Notes: generated from the sequence alone by a model not told the origin. Counted from the first letter of the stretch, positions 1 to 7,675 are shown. The stretch is 64,000 nucleotides of DNA from Aliidiomarina minuta (GCF_003987145.1 NZ_PIPL01000001.1:1612001-1676000), one strand, 5' to 3'. Program-made: numbers and translations.

Positions 1-500
1 CCGTGTCCAAAAATCAGTTCTTCGGATATTTCCGCTCTCCCGTGGATATGAAATATCCTTTCATCACTTATTCCATAGATAGTTTGAAGAGTAGACGTAT
101 AATTAAAAGTAATGAAAATAGAGTCCTTAGGGAAAACCACTTCCGGGCTTGCAACTGAGACATCAATTTCTGAAATCCAATTTAGAAAAGCCTCTCTAAC
201 CCCCTCCACAAGATGATCAGATTGCTCAGTAAGATCATCTTCCAAGCCATACACTAAACTCGGCTTAAAACTATCTGATGCTATGTCTATATGGTTATGT
301 GCTTGATAAAACTGGGACCACTCAAAGCGACCGAGGGAGTTTTCAAAATTACACCACGGCCCTTTATTAACAATATCAAACGAGAAGAACCATTCAAGCT
401 CATCAAGCATGTCTTTAGCAAAGACATAGAATCGATCGTAACCAGTTGGAAGTTTATGCCATAGGTCAAATCCGTTTCCTATAATGTAAAGCTTCGTCAT
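1..500 (-). CDS. abiH: AbiH-family abortive infection protein, N-terminal part
   Basis: An open frame starts at ATG 498-500 and runs off the window edge without a stop, giving about 166 residues. It begins MTKLYIIGNGFDL, the typical AbiH opening (a hydrophobic strand followed by GNGFD), and later shows ITFNYTSTL and FHIHG, the other blocks typical of this family. AbiH was named for phage abortive infection in lactococci; its biochemical action is not known to me. It is the last gene visible in a minus-strand run of defence-like genes and lies 103 bases after the stop of the 339-residue gene. The C-terminal part is outside the window, so I cannot say whether the gene is intact. Confidence 0.85.
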   Translation of the reverse strand, partial: MTKLYIIGNGFDLWHKLPTGYDRFYVFAKDMLDELEWFFSFDIVNKGPWCNFENSLGRFEWSQFYQAHNHIDIASDSFKPSLVYGLEDDLTEQSDHLVEGVREAFLNWISEIDVSVASPEVVFPKDSIFITFNYTSTLQTIYGISDERIFHIHGRAEISEELIFGH

Positions 501-603
501 CCTATTCAGCTACCTTTAAACATAAAGCTTTATAATCGATGCGAACCCGTAACTATCCAGCGATTACAGGGAGCTAATTTGATGAATTTCCTATCCTGAT
601 TTT

Positions 604-1623
604 TTAAGACCGCAATTCGCGAGCCATCTCCGAGAACGGTCCAATAGATTTGCCAAGAATAGCCATCCCAGCGTCGTGGGCCGAAGGGAACTTGAAGCGA
701 CTGACTGCCGAACCGTTCAGAGAATATGCGTACCCATTTATATTGACGATCAAAAAGGTTAAATCTACGCATTCGAGAATTACTCTGTCAGCCCGAAATG
801 GCCAATCGCCAGTGAAATTCTTGCGCTCCACGATACGAATAGGATTACCGCTATTCAAGATTTGCTCTTCGGTACGCTTAATCCAATTGTCTTTTTTGCT
901 TTGGAGAATTTTTACAGAACGCCTATAATCATTTTGGCCGAGTCTTTTATCTTTAAGATTTCGAAAATTTGAAAACGTTACCGATGCTTGACTGATGAAT
1001 TTATTGGGGTCAGGGTGACGACCTAAGGTAAATTGTGAAGCGATCGCACGTACAAATCTTTCCAATCGCCCTACGAGCAAAGAATGAACACGAGGGTAGT
1101 ATTCATGATGAAGCCGTTCCATATCAAAGAAATAGAGGTCACTTGATTCGATCCGTGATTCTAGCGCCTCCCACTCGGTCTTTGGATCAACAGGATTGTG
1201 CGGACTTCCGGCCACAACATCTAGATTGTAGTATCGCCCAAACCTTCCGAAGAGCGAAAGTACTCTGATAGCGTCATTCAGATGTTGATCTGAGGTGAGA
1301 GCATTGAACTCTCTTTCAACGAATGGTCGATTGCGGCCACTATAGTAATTTTGCCAAATCTCAGCGGTTAAGTCTTCCAGGTTATGCCCTAGACTTTTCA
1401 TGAACTTCATGTCTGGAAATGATCCTGTGCGTCCCTGATAAACCACAGAAATATAGCACTTTAATAGCCGCTCCAGGCCGCTCGCCATTAGCTGATGCGG
1501 CAAGTGATAGAAATCGTTACTGGTATTAATTTCCTGAAGAGCCCCAAATCCATCCGTTATTAATTGATTTGCGTTTTTCAGCTCATCAAGGAGATGGAGA
1601 AAGCGAGTTTGTTCGTCAGTCAT
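604..1623 (-). CDS. Uncharacterised 339-residue protein in defence island
   Basis: I do not recognise this family with confidence. The protein is soluble-looking, without signal peptide or membrane segment. The N-terminal half is rich in helices and contains GLERLLK followed about 30 residues later by LGHNLEDL, a pattern reminiscent of helical HEPN-type domains, but I see no convincing RxxxxH catalytic pair, so this is only a resemblance. The middle contains FGRFGRYYNLDVVAG. The C-terminal third is basic and then mixed strand/helix. The start is ATG 1621-1623. It lies 183 bases downstream of the SLATT gene and 103 bases upstream of abiH, all on the same strand, so a role in phage defence is inferred from position only. 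Confidence 0.6.
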   Translation of the reverse strand: MTDEQTRFLHLLDELKNANQLITDGFGALQEINTSNDFYHLPHQLMASGLERLLKCYISVVYQGRTGSFPDMKFMKSLGHNLEDLTAEIWQNYYSGRNRPFVEREFNALTSDQHLNDAIRVLSLFGRFGRYYNLDVVAGSPHNPVDPKTEWEALESRIESSDLYFFDMERLHHEYYPRVHSLLVGRLERFVRAIASQFTLGRHPDPNKFISQASVTFSNFRNLKDKRLGQNDYRRSVKILQSKKDNWIKRTEEQILNSGNPIRIVERKNFTGDWPFRADRVILECVDLTFLIVNINGYAYSLNGSAVSRFKFPSAHDAGMAILGKSIGPFSEMARELRS

Positions 1624-1806
1624 ATTATAGCCATTTGACTAGTTCGCGTGGTTTACGAGTAAAAAAAAGAAAGCTTGAAAATGATACAATTCAAATGAAA
1701 ACCTCAAAAATAGCCTTTTCAACACCGTCATCTAAAACCCTATGTTTCATTTAATATCTGAAATTATTGTAGTGCTGTGAAGTAAGCGTTCTAGTTAAAG
1801 TAATCA

Positions 1807-2394
1807 TTAATTTATCTTTATCAACATATAGATCCACGCAACTACCAATGTAATTAAAATCGCATACGTAGAAAATTGGATCCAATAAATAAAATCGTAA
1901 TAAATGGACTGATACCAACGTACGCTATAGTAATTCGTCATGTGACGTTTCGTGAAAAGATAATCGACCCTTGAGTGATTCTCATAGGCTTGTAGAATAT
2001 TGTTGTATTCATGAACAAGCGCTTCAAATTCTTCTCCACTACAAACCGTCTCTATTCTTCCATGAATTTTCCTAGCCAGCGCATTGAGAACCATTCCACA
2101 CTTATGTATTCGGTCTGCGCGCACGGCAAAGTTACTCATATTAAGCATTATTGAGATAACGAGAATAACAATCGCCAGAAGAACTTGAATAAAACTTATA
2201 TAGTTATCAGAAAATCGAACATCCAGGCCGAAAGTCTGTACTAGAGGAATAACGATCAGACCGATAGAGAAAAAAGCTATAGTCCAAAGCGACGCAGCGT
2301 GATGTTTCTTTAATCGATCATGTGCAAAAAACCGACTAGAGGCCGTTTTCTGAACTCGATCGTACAGTTCTTCTAAATGATTATCCTTTTGCAT
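1807..2394 (-). CDS. SLATT-domain membrane protein, likely defence effector
   Basis: A 195-residue protein with two close membrane segments (about residues 34-56 and 64-86), a charged cytoplasmic helical part, and a third hydrophobic segment near the C-terminus (about 168-192). This layout and the motif ADRIHKCG after the second segment fit the SLATT family (SMODS and SLOG associating 2TM effectors), probably the subfamily that occurs next to reverse transcriptases. SLATT proteins are thought to form pores or perturb membranes when a defence sensor fires. The ribosome site CTAAGGA precedes the ATG at 2392-2394. It lies directly after the putative template RNA of the reverse transcriptase pair, so it may be the effector of that system or an independent neighbour. 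The membrane topology is visible; the function is inferred. Confidence 0.72.
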   Translation of the reverse strand: MQKDNHLEELYDRVQKTASSRFFAHDRLKKHHAASLWTIAFFSIGLIVIPLVQTFGLDVRFSDNYISFIQVLLAIVILVISIMLNMSNFAVRADRIHKCGMVLNALARKIHGRIETVCSGEEFEALVHEYNNILQAYENHSRVDYLFTKRHMTNYYSVRWYQSIYYDFIYWIQFSTYAILITLVVAWIYMLIKIN

Positions 2395-2519
2395 GCTTAT
2401 CCTTAGGAGATTGACTCCACAAGTAAAATCAGGTCTGAGCCGAGCCCCCGAGCCGCTTTACTTATTAGCAACCATTTTGCCTACTTCTTTTAAGGATTTG
2501 GACAATAGAATGTGCTGCA

Positions 2520-2670
2520 AAGCTTACGCAGACGATCAAACTTATCTCAGTAGATATCAATGCCTGCGTTAACTTATAATAAATGGGAGCCGCCTGTCCC
2601 CCATCGTGTGTGTGGCTAAGGTTTCCCAAAGCCCGTACAAACACCGAAGTGAATGCAGAAACCTACGGAG
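2520..2670 (-). ncRNA. Putative DRT3 template RNA with ACACACAC segment
   Basis: The 290 bases between the second reverse transcriptase and the SLATT gene hold no plausible protein but strong structure. Read on the minus strand: a CAC-TTCG-GTG hairpin (2642-2651); a hairpin at 2614-2633 with GGCT/AGCC and GG/CC pairs closed by a GAAA tetraloop; the unpaired ACACACAC at 2606-2613; a hairpin with ATGGG/CCCAT arms (2583-2604); and an 8-pair stem (2562-2569 with 2526-2533, one G-U pair) enclosing TATCT/AGATA. The alternating AC run sits exposed between two hairpins. I recall that a non-coding RNA with an AC-repeat template belongs to DRT3 systems, whose product is alternating GT/AC DNA. The ends given are approximate and no separate promoter was identified; it may be processed from the operon transcript. 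Confidence 0.65.
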
Positions 2671-2684
2671 ACAGACGACATAAA

Positions 2685-4625
2685 CTAGTTATAAGCAAAA
2701 ATATATTCTTTCTTCTCTAGACTACTTTTTAAGTACTCTGGATCCCTCCAGCTAACTATAAAATCCTTGTTAAGTACAACCTTACTTTGCGTATTCACAT
2801 TGAACTGTACCGGATTTTTTTTGTTATCGGAAGTGATAGCTTTAACTTCCTCTATCATGTTTTTTCTAATAGATTTATCTATATAGGGACAAGACATATA
2901 GTCAAAATAGAACATAAAATATTCAGCATCTATAAACATGTCATTACTATTCCGCAAGTAACTACTCGCGGAATCAATAAGATCATTTCTTAATTGATGA
3001 TAACCAGGCTTACCTTCAATATAAAGCATAAACGTAACCCAACGAAAATAGAAGTCATTCGTTTCTGAATGATCTTTTAATTTACCAAAGTAACTCTTCA
3101 GCTTAACTTCCGGTAGCTGGTAATTTGATGGTAACATAGTTAATATAATTAGCAAGTTTAAGGTTTCTAGCCCAGCCATATCATCCACATGTTCAATAAA
3201 TATATTAATTGCTTGTTTAACATGATCGAAAATCTTCTTGTGTATTATTTTCTGTTGACCTAAAGGCCAACTCGACGTTATTCCGAGCAACTTATGAATT
3301 GAACGAGCCAGCCGGTCGGTTGGCCTTATTCGAATATCCATTGCATGAACAAAAAACAATACGTCCAGATCAACCAATAGCCAGTTCAAGTGAAACTCTT
3401 CTTTTACCTCTAGCTTTTCTACCTTTGACAAATACACAATCATTCGCTTTGTAATTGCGCTAAATAAATAGTTAGAAATTGAACTATACTCTACCTTATG
3501 GCCCGCCAAAGCCATTTTGATTTCAGCTATAGTTTTATTTGCCTTGTAGCTAGAGCCCTTTAATTTTAAAATCGACTCAGCGTCTGTTCCTTTTTCTTGG
3601 TAGCGCAAGTCAAAATATTCACCAACATAATGACTTAAGGAATGTTTAGCCAAAGATATTTCAGTGGCAAAAGGCCTTGAAACTATCGTTGTTTTAGCCT
3701 CATTTAGATACATCTTATATTCTAGAAGAGAGGATTCCAGAGCTTTTGTGAAAGCTCTTTTTACGTTTTCAGATCGAAAAAAAACGAAATAATCATCGAC
3801 ATAGCGTCTGAAATCATAGTCTTTCGAAACCTGATAACTTGGCTTCATTCTATCTACTAAATTTAAATCAATTTTCTGAAGAATTATCTCTGCAAAAATT
3901 CTGCTTACTTCGGGTCCTATAATAATCCCATTAGTCTCACGGTAATTGGTAAGCTGCATTAAATTGTCGAACTCTCCATCAAAATTACCACGCGCTCTTG
4001 GTTTGCTCTTAGCTAACCTTTTACTTTTTACAGCCCAACCAATTGAATGTGTATATATGCTAGGGAAGCATTTAGAAACATCGACTTGAAGCATACTATG
4101 AAATTTCTTTTCAAGCTTATGATACTCATAGGATTCAAAGAACCGATACAAAAAAGGATACTTTCTATATTTGAAGTAAGAACTTGAAACTATTCGCTCC
4201 TCATCCACACCTTCAACGCCTTCAACTATTTTTGACCCTTTTCGAACCTTACCGTAAAACTTGGTCGACTTTCTATAGGGGTGCCTCAATGAATACTTGG
4301 ATTTTGTGCAATAGTATTCGATTAAATCATCATATTCAAAGTAAAAGTCACAAACTTTCAACTGAGCGACCGGGTGCATAATTGATATAGCGCGCCGAGA
4401 TTTATTACCACCTCGAGATATTAAGTAGTCTAACGGAATGTACACTCCAGCATCATTTTTAAAGTCCAATCCAGAAATTGATTTATAAACATTCAAATGC
4501 GCGCGAGTATTAAACCTCTTATACATTGAGAAATTACTGAACCATAAGGGCAGTTCATAGGGCAACACATCGGTTAGCAATGTTCTTAGTTTATCATTTG
4601 TGTCCACCTTAATTAGATCAGGCAT
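2685..4625 (-). CDS. drt3b: Defence-associated reverse transcriptase Drt3b-like (UG8 type)
   Basis: A 646-residue reverse transcriptase. Motif A is LQVDVSKCFPSIY with the metal-binding aspartate at about 182, motif B is the GIIIGPEVSRIFAE block near 233-246, and motif C is YVDD at 275-278, so all catalytic residues are present. The long C-terminal region after about residue 340 is helical and has no domain I recognise. It overlaps the 3' end of the upstream reverse transcriptase gene by eight bases, which indicates translational coupling and a two-enzyme system. Paired enzymes of about 400 and 650 residues are typical of DRT type 3. Retrons and group II introns are unlikely because two different enzymes are encoded and no maturase or endonuclease part is seen. 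The a/b assignment is from size and order. Confidence 0.8.
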   Translation of the reverse strand: MPDLIKVDTNDKLRTLLTDVLPYELPLWFSNFSMYKRFNTRAHLNVYKSISGLDFKNDAGVYIPLDYLISRGGNKSRRAISIMHPVAQLKVCDFYFEYDDLIEYYCTKSKYSLRHPYRKSTKFYGKVRKGSKIVEGVEGVDEERIVSSSYFKYRKYPFLYRFFESYEYHKLEKKFHSMLQVDVSKCFPSIYTHSIGWAVKSKRLAKSKPRARGNFDGEFDNLMQLTNYRETNGIIIGPEVSRIFAEIILQKIDLNLVDRMKPSYQVSKDYDFRRYVDDYFVFFRSENVKRAFTKALESSLLEYKMYLNEAKTTIVSRPFATEISLAKHSLSHYVGEYFDLRYQEKGTDAESILKLKGSSYKANKTIAEIKMALAGHKVEYSSISNYLFSAITKRMIVYLSKVEKLEVKEEFHLNWLLVDLDVLFFVHAMDIRIRPTDRLARSIHKLLGITSSWPLGQQKIIHKKIFDHVKQAINIFIEHVDDMAGLETLNLLIILTMLPSNYQLPEVKLKSYFGKLKDHSETNDFYFRWVTFMLYIEGKPGYHQLRNDLIDSASSYLRNSNDMFIDAEYFMFYFDYMSCPYIDKSIRKNMIEEVKAITSDNKKNPVQFNVNTQSKVVLNKDFIVSWRDPEYLKSSLEKKEYIFAYN

Positions 4626-5799
4626 TTTTCCAAACCCTCATTATTTGAAGCGTCTGATTCTTACTAAACTTACCCACATTTCTTTTTCTTGTATTACCAT
4701 ATATCGATATTCTCTTAACTTGCGCCTGCTCGTTTTGAGTAAGCGAAAATCTTGGATCAGATAATTGCTGACATAGAAAGCCATCAACGGTTTTCAGGCA
4801 ATCAAACTCATCCGTAACATATCTATAGTTATTTGCTAGACCTGCCAATAAATCCCCGTTCTTACTTTTCCTTACACTTTTTAGCATACAAAGATATTCA
4901 ATTCTTCTTTTCAAGAGAAGAATGTTTCTTTGTTTCTTATGATCAAGAAATACCATCATTATCCGTGACTTCAATTTGTCTAATTTAGATCGAGATATAT
5001 GTAAGTCTACTTTATTTGGTTTGTCTTTCTTACTTTCCACCTTAATCAAATAACCCAAGTAATTAAACATTGCAGACTTTGAGGGGCCACTATAGTACTT
5101 TTCAGTATTGTCGTTAAGGCTCAATCCTAATTCAGTCATAGCGCTTACAATATCACTTTGTACTTTCTCTTGCTTCCCTGCTGGAGTCAAAACAATGATG
5201 TCATCAACATACCTGGCGCTATATATTACGTTAGGGTTAGACATTATATTTTTATCTAACTCCTCTAAGTACAACTCCGCAAGTGTAGGGCTTATCGACA
5301 GCCCTCTAGGTAAGCCTAGCATGTTGTGATTGCCTAATAGATCCGCAGAAATAGCATTTAGCATCTTGATACATTCAGGAGCAAGAATAAGCTCGCTTTC
5401 AAATTTATTGATGAGACTCTGAAATGGAATGGTTTCATAGCAGTTTTTTATATCTAGTCGAAGAACATGGTAATCGCCAGAGTCCTTTAACAACGTGTTT
5501 ATTTGTCTGATTATTCTATTACGATCTGACTGACGGACCTTATAAATCCTTCTAATAAATCTATCTAGTAGCTTGATTGAAAAAAAATCTTCCATAGTTG
5601 ATGGTATGAAGACTGCCTTACCTTTTATTTTCTTTTCCTCTAATAATGATAAGACGAAATCATGTGACTTCCAGTACTGAACAGTATGAGCTATTGCTGT
5701 TTCAACATCACCGTAATCAGGCAATAAATTCCATTGCCAAATATCATTTGGTGTGAGTGCTTTAGAGAGTTGTTCTCTATCAAAAACTTGTTTAAGCAT
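4618..5799 (-). CDS. drt3a: Defence-associated reverse transcriptase Drt3a-like (UG3 type)
   Basis: A 393-residue reverse transcriptase, first gene of the pair. Motif A is VLRLDIKNCYETIP (aspartate about 116), motif B is LPRGLSISPTLAE (about 163-175), and motif C is YVDD at 197-200, so it should be active. The C-terminal 150 residues are basic and helical, like a thumb domain that binds nucleic acid. AGGCGGA lies just before the ATG at 5797-5799. In DRT3 systems, as I recall recent work, one enzyme copies an AC-repeat template in a non-coding RNA into poly(GT) and its partner makes the poly(AC) strand. The matching AC repeat lies downstream of the second gene here. Low GC content compared with the core genes to the right suggests horizontal acquisition. 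Confidence 0.8.
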   Translation of the reverse strand: MLKQVFDREQLSKALTPNDIWQWNLLPDYGDVETAIAHTVQYWKSHDFVLSLLEEKKIKGKAVFIPSTMEDFFSIKLLDRFIRRIYKVRQSDRNRIIRQINTLLKDSGDYHVLRLDIKNCYETIPFQSLINKFESELILAPECIKMLNAISADLLGNHNMLGLPRGLSISPTLAELYLEELDKNIMSNPNVIYSARYVDDIIVLTPAGKQEKVQSDIVSAMTELGLSLNDNTEKYYSGPSKSAMFNYLGYLIKVESKKDKPNKVDLHISRSKLDKLKSRIMMVFLDHKKQRNILLLKRRIEYLCMLKSVRKSKNGDLLAGLANNYRYVTDEFDCLKTVDGFLCQQLSDPRFSLTQNEQAQVKRISIYGNTRKRNVGKFSKNQTLQIMRVWKNA

Positions 5800-6373
5800 T
5801 TATTCCGCCTATGATATAAAATTTTCTGGCATGTCATTTTTAGTGATAGCTTTATGTTTTTCTTCTCTTTCAAGCAGCTTAAACTCATAAAGTCTTCCAC
5901 CTATTTGCTATACATGTCCTTTTGCGAACGAGTTCCTTTATCACACAATTGCTTAATACCTTATCGTGTAATACGTACCTTAAGGTAGAGGCAACACTAT
6001 GCATAAACACTAACTGACTGGGTACCTAATACTCTCTACAATCTGTCTCTTTATCTACATCACGCATACAAGTTATCTTCAGCAACATTTGAGCGGACTA
6101 GTTATGACTTTACTACTCAATTGTAAGCGGCTAGCCGCCCACGCTACCGCACCCATTTACACGGGCCTGATTCATTCGGGTGCTGAAATGGAAGAGAGTT
6201 GATGAGGCTGTGCGCTCTAATCCGTTAAAGCTTATGTATTTTATTTGTTAAAAACTCGTAAAGAGACTATAAGGTTCGGTCGGCTATTGCAACCAGCCTC
6301 GACGAATGACGGTTAGCCTGAGGGGACAAATGGGATAGAATGGTGGTTGGCCTGATACCGAAGAGATCTATCT
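5800..6373. other. Intergenic region at right edge of defence island
   Basis: About 570 bases without a convincing gene between the divergently oriented drt3a and the thioredoxin gene. A perfect 12-base palindrome, TACCTTAAGGTA, lies at 5976-5987, with a related TACCTTA about 20 bases away (5958-5964); it could be an operator for the island operon. I found no tRNA, integrase or obvious attachment repeat that would mark the island boundary. Base composition changes from AT-rich to mixed between roughly 6000 and 6300, so the junction probably lies there. Confidence 0.4.
6313..6341 (+). promoter_or_regulatory. Possible promoter of thioredoxin gene
   Basis: TTAGCC and TAGAAT separated by 17 bases, the second element about 32 bases before the start codon. 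The -35 match is weak, so this is tentative. Confidence 0.3.
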
Positions 6374-6952
6374 ATGTTGTTTGTTTTGATTATCGCCCTG
6401 ACCTGCCTTTTTATTGCAGCTCTGGTTTATATTGTGCGTCGCCAGCAGGGTAAATCTGCTGCGCTGCCTGCGGTTTATACGGCAATGGTAGGGCTTGCTT
6501 TGTCTGGGGGTGTATTTACCTTTGTGATGCAGCAGGGGACTCAATTGCCTCGTGCTGAGCTGGTGGACATGCAACAGAATACCGGGGAGCTAGCAGAGTA
6601 CTTCGACGGCCGCCCTATGGTGGTTAATTTATGGGCGAGCTGGTGTCCGCCCTGCGTGCGTGAGATGCCGATGCTGGAAGAGGCTGAGAACGACCATCCG
6701 GACGTGCGCTTTGTGTTTATTAATCAGCGCGAGCATCCTGATTTGGTGACGGAGTTTCTTACGCAGCATAGTCTGAAACTGGATACGGTATTGCTGGATG
6801 CCAGTGGTGGGTTTGCCTCAGCTGTTGGTGCTCATGCGATGCCTACGACGTTGTTTTTTGATGCGGATGCCAGGCTGCAGAAGCGGTTTTATGGTGAGGT
6901 TGACCAGGAAACACTTGATGAGGGGCTTGGGTTGATTCGGGGTGGGGAGTAG
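6374..6952 (+). CDS. Membrane-anchored TlpA-like thioredoxin
   Basis: A 192-residue protein with an N-terminal membrane segment (about 2-21), a second hydrophobic stretch (about 32-52) and a thioredoxin fold that should face the periplasm. The active site WASWCPPC and the cis-proline loop AMPTT are both present. TlpA/ResA/DsbE-type proteins reduce disulphides in periplasmic partners such as apocytochromes c. The partner cannot be told from the sequence because no cytochrome maturation genes are adjacent. It is the first core-like gene after the defence island and stands alone on the plus strand. The ATG at 6374 is preceded by GAAGAGAT. Confidence 0.8.
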   Translation: MLFVLIIALTCLFIAALVYIVRRQQGKSAALPAVYTAMVGLALSGGVFTFVMQQGTQLPRAELVDMQQNTGELAEYFDGRPMVVNLWASWCPPCVREMPMLEEAENDHPDVRFVFINQREHPDLVTEFLTQHSLKLDTVLLDASGGFASAVGAHAMPTTLFFDADARLQKRFYGEVDQETLDEGLGLIRGGE

Positions 6953-7007
6953 GTTTGCGGTAGGTTTGATATTTGCTTTGTATATCGAGGAATCGGAAGG
7001 CTACCAT

Positions 7008-7130
7008 GGCAGGCTGAGCCTGCCCTACGGGGCGTGGTGGAGGCGGAGAGCTTCCACGGCAGGCGGAGCCTGCCCTACGGGGCGTGTTGGAGGCGGATAG
7101 CTTCCACGGCAGGCTGAGCCTGCCCTACCG
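7008..7130. repeat. Three tandem REP-like palindromes, 50-base period
   Basis: GGCAGGCTGAGCCTGCC with a following CTACG-type tail occurs at 7008, 7058 and 7108, exactly 50 bases apart. The interval between copies (with GGAGGCGGA and GCTTCCAC) is also conserved, so the unit was amplified in tandem. Each core can fold into a GGCAGGC/GCCTGCC hairpin. This matches the style of REP elements mobilised by TnpA-REP (RAYT) transposases; none is encoded in this window. Confidence 0.85.
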
Positions 7131-7163
7131 CCAATATGATGCATGTGTGGTGTGAAAGGGTTA

Positions 7164-7334
7164 TTACCGTTCAAACACCAGGAACAGCTTTGGGGAGAGT
7201 AATCCAAGCCAGCCGTGGGTCATTTTGGTGAGCTTCCATCCGTCGGCGGCGAGTTCGTTTGCTACTTTGGTGGCTTCTTTTGAGAAGCTTGATGTGGTCC
7301 AGCCATCAGAAACGGCGACGATTTTATATTCCAT
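7164..7334 (-). CDS. Small DUF4177-like protein
   Basis: A 56-residue frame from ATG 7332-7334 to TAA 7164-7166. It starts MEYKIVAVSDGW, continues ANELAADGWKLTKM and ends FLVFER, which is the usual DUF4177 pattern: an opening strand, a helix ending in DGW, and a closing VFER strand. AAAGGGA lies about eight bases before the start. The family's function is unknown. It lies between groups of REP-like repeats on the strand opposite to the thioredoxin gene, and no partner gene is evident. Confidence 0.75.
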   Translation of the reverse strand: MEYKIVAVSDGWTTSSFSKEATKVANELAADGWKLTKMTHGWLGLLSPKLFLVFER

Positions 7335-7422
7335 AAATATCCCTTTTATTGATCGTTGTTGTTTTTATTTGAAGACATTATAAGGTTCGTTTTTTTATTG
7401 CAAGTTTTGGGGATTGTTTCGC

Positions 7423-7444
7423 GGCAGGCTGAGCCTGCCCTACG
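7423..7444. repeat. REP-like palindrome, fourth copy
   Basis: GGCAGGCTGAGCCTGCC followed by CTACG, same core as the copies at 7008-7130, here as a single unit. Confidence 0.8.
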
Positions 7445-7487
7445 AGAAATTCAGCCTGAAGGCGTGAGGTGGTGGGAGGTTTTGGTG

Positions 7488-7555
7488 TTGCCAGGCGTCG
7501 AGCCCAGGGATGGGCGAGCCGAGCCTACAAGGATGTATTCACGGCGTCCTGGCAA
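7488..7555. repeat. Separate inverted-repeat element within REP cluster
   Basis: TTGCCAGG at 7488-7495 is exactly complementary to CCTGGCAA at 7548-7555. The interior includes GAGCCCAGGGATGGGCGAG and GGATGTATTCACGGCG, a pattern I associate with dispersed intergenic repeats of gammaproteobacteria. It is unrelated to the GGCAGGC palindromes around it. Confidence 0.55.
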
Positions 7556-7602
7556 GGCCAAATCTCCTGCCACCGGGAGCTGGCGGTGGTTTCAGGGTTC
7601 GC

Positions 7603-7675
7603 GGCAGGCTCAACCTGCCCTACGAGGCGCGGTGGAGGTGGATAGCTTCCACGGCAGGCTGAGCCTGCCCTACGG
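7603..7675. repeat. Two tandem REP-like palindromes, copies five and six
   Basis: Copies start at 7603 (a variant with CAACCTGCC) and 7653, again 50 bases apart with the same GGTGGAGG and GCTTCCAC interval as at 7008-7130. The first copy has compensating decay in one arm. Confidence 0.8.

Noticed and set aside
287..469. A 60-residue minus-strand frame
   Set aside because: Lies within the abiH frame, whose conserved motifs are in the other reading frame.
2685..5799. Retron or group II intron as explanation for the reverse transcriptases
   Set aside because: Two different enzymes overlap as a pair, no maturase or endonuclease domain is seen, and the adjacent RNA lacks an msr/msd-like inverted-repeat layout.
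5691..5900. A 69-residue minus-strand frame at the start of drt3a
   Set aside because: Overlaps the N-terminal codons of the reverse transcriptase in another frame and has no ribosome site or family pattern; it could at most be a leader peptide.
6000..6373. tRNA or attachment site at the island border
   Set aside because: I looked for a tRNA fold or a repeated border sequence and saw none that I could support.
7008..7130. Regularly spaced palindromes resembling a CRISPR array
   Set aside because: The spacers between the palindromes are themselves nearly identical, and no cas genes are present; this is a tandem REP-like unit.
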